Assembly: GCA_029062725.1 (NCBI GenBank)
Contig: JAIDPP010000382.1
Span: 1 to 6,004, forward strand
Reading direction: 5' to 3'
DNA length: 6,004 nt
Source: Muribaculaceae bacterium
GTDB taxonomy: Bacteria; Bacteroidota; Bacteroidia; Bacteroidales; Muribaculaceae
The notes under the pieces were generated by a model. That model was not told where the DNA came from and did no database searches. It worked only from the letters and a program-made list of their open reading frames with translations. The position numbers and the translations under genes were made by a program. This document shows positions 5,856-6,004 of this stretch, piece by piece (position 1 is the first letter of the stretch; the number at the start of each line of letters is the position of its first letter).

Positions 5856-5897
5856 ATAAGATCAATGCACCTTACAGATAAGCTGCACTGATCTTAT
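5856..5897 (-). terminator. Hairpin terminator candidate after the partial right-edge gene
   Basis: ATAAGATCAATGCA (5856-5869) pairs with TGCACTGATCTTAT (5884-5897) over 14 positions with one mismatch on DNA, which is a G-U wobble in minus-strand RNA. A small CTTA/TAAG pairing lies within the loop. It begins about 20 bases after the TAG of the partial minus-strand gene and is followed by a T-rich but interrupted stretch. It most likely ends that transcript and insulates the barrel gene. Confidence 0.55.
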
Positions 5898-5917
5898 ATC
5901 AACTTATTTCACGTGGA

Positions 5918-6004
5918 CTATTCTCCAACCATCACCGTCTCTTTTATTTCTCCAACCGTAACGATATAAATGCCTGACGTAAGCGACGGGATCACAAAAG
6001 AAGA
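5918..6004 (-). CDS. Partial gene: C-terminus resembling a type IX secretion sorting tail
   Basis: Only the last 28 codons and the TAG stop are in the window, and the gene enters from the right edge. The tail contains SLTSGIYIVTVGEIKETVMV. This fits the pattern at the end of type A C-terminal domains of the Bacteroidota type IX secretion system, where a Leu..GvYiV strand, a turn and a final short Val-rich strand close a beta sandwich. If so, the protein is a secreted or surface-attached protein with unknown N-terminal function. The match is short and could also be the end of another beta-sandwich domain. It lies on the same strand as the barrel gene, but a strong hairpin and about 130 bases separate them, so co-transcription is doubtful. 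Confidence 0.6.
   Translation of the reverse strand, partial: SSFVIPSLTSGIYIVTVGEIKETVMVGE

Overview
The window reads as a chromosomal segment of a Bacteroidota bacterium, most likely order Bacteroidales. Three kinds of evidence point there: promoter-like TAnnTTTG motifs instead of classical -10 boxes, no Shine-Dalgarno sequences before clearly real genes, and an outer-membrane beta-barrel receptor of a type typical of the phylum. A family such as Muribaculaceae is only a guess. There is no rRNA, tRNA or CRISPR array, and no transposase.

Layout. Positions 1-368 hold no convincing gene. They contain a minus-strand TATCTTTG promoter-like motif near the left edge and a striking 81-nt imperfect palindrome at 181-261. 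A plus-strand gene (369-1022) encodes a small three-helix membrane protein of unknown function. It converges on the minus-strand pair pyrH-frr (2379 down to 1090), and a perfect 13-bp hairpin lies between the converging ends. pyrH (UMP kinase) and frr (ribosome recycling factor) form a standard housekeeping pair. A 101-bp divergent promoter region separates pyrH from a plus-strand long-chain polyprenyl diphosphate synthase (2481-3455), which probably makes the quinone side chain.

The rest is accessory in character and lower in GC. Right against the stop codon of the prenyl synthase lies a 78-codon minus-strand remnant with the catalytic-cysteine end of a C39 peptidase, the N-terminal domain of peptidase-containing ABC exporters. 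It lacks the rest of the peptidase and the whole transporter. Six bases upstream of it is an intact 700-codon outer-membrane beta-barrel protein. The two were probably consecutive genes of a peptide-export or receptor operon whose distal part has been deleted. The barrel has its own upstream region with a weak promoter candidate overlapped by a perfect 9-bp inverted repeat. At the right edge is the last 28 codons of another minus-strand gene. Its tail resembles a type IX secretion C-terminal signal and is followed by a strong hairpin.

The most interesting points are the decayed C39/barrel module joined to a core gene, the unexplained 81-nt palindrome in a divergent intergenic region, the inverted repeat on the barrel promoter, and the apparently leaderless start of the prenyl synthase.
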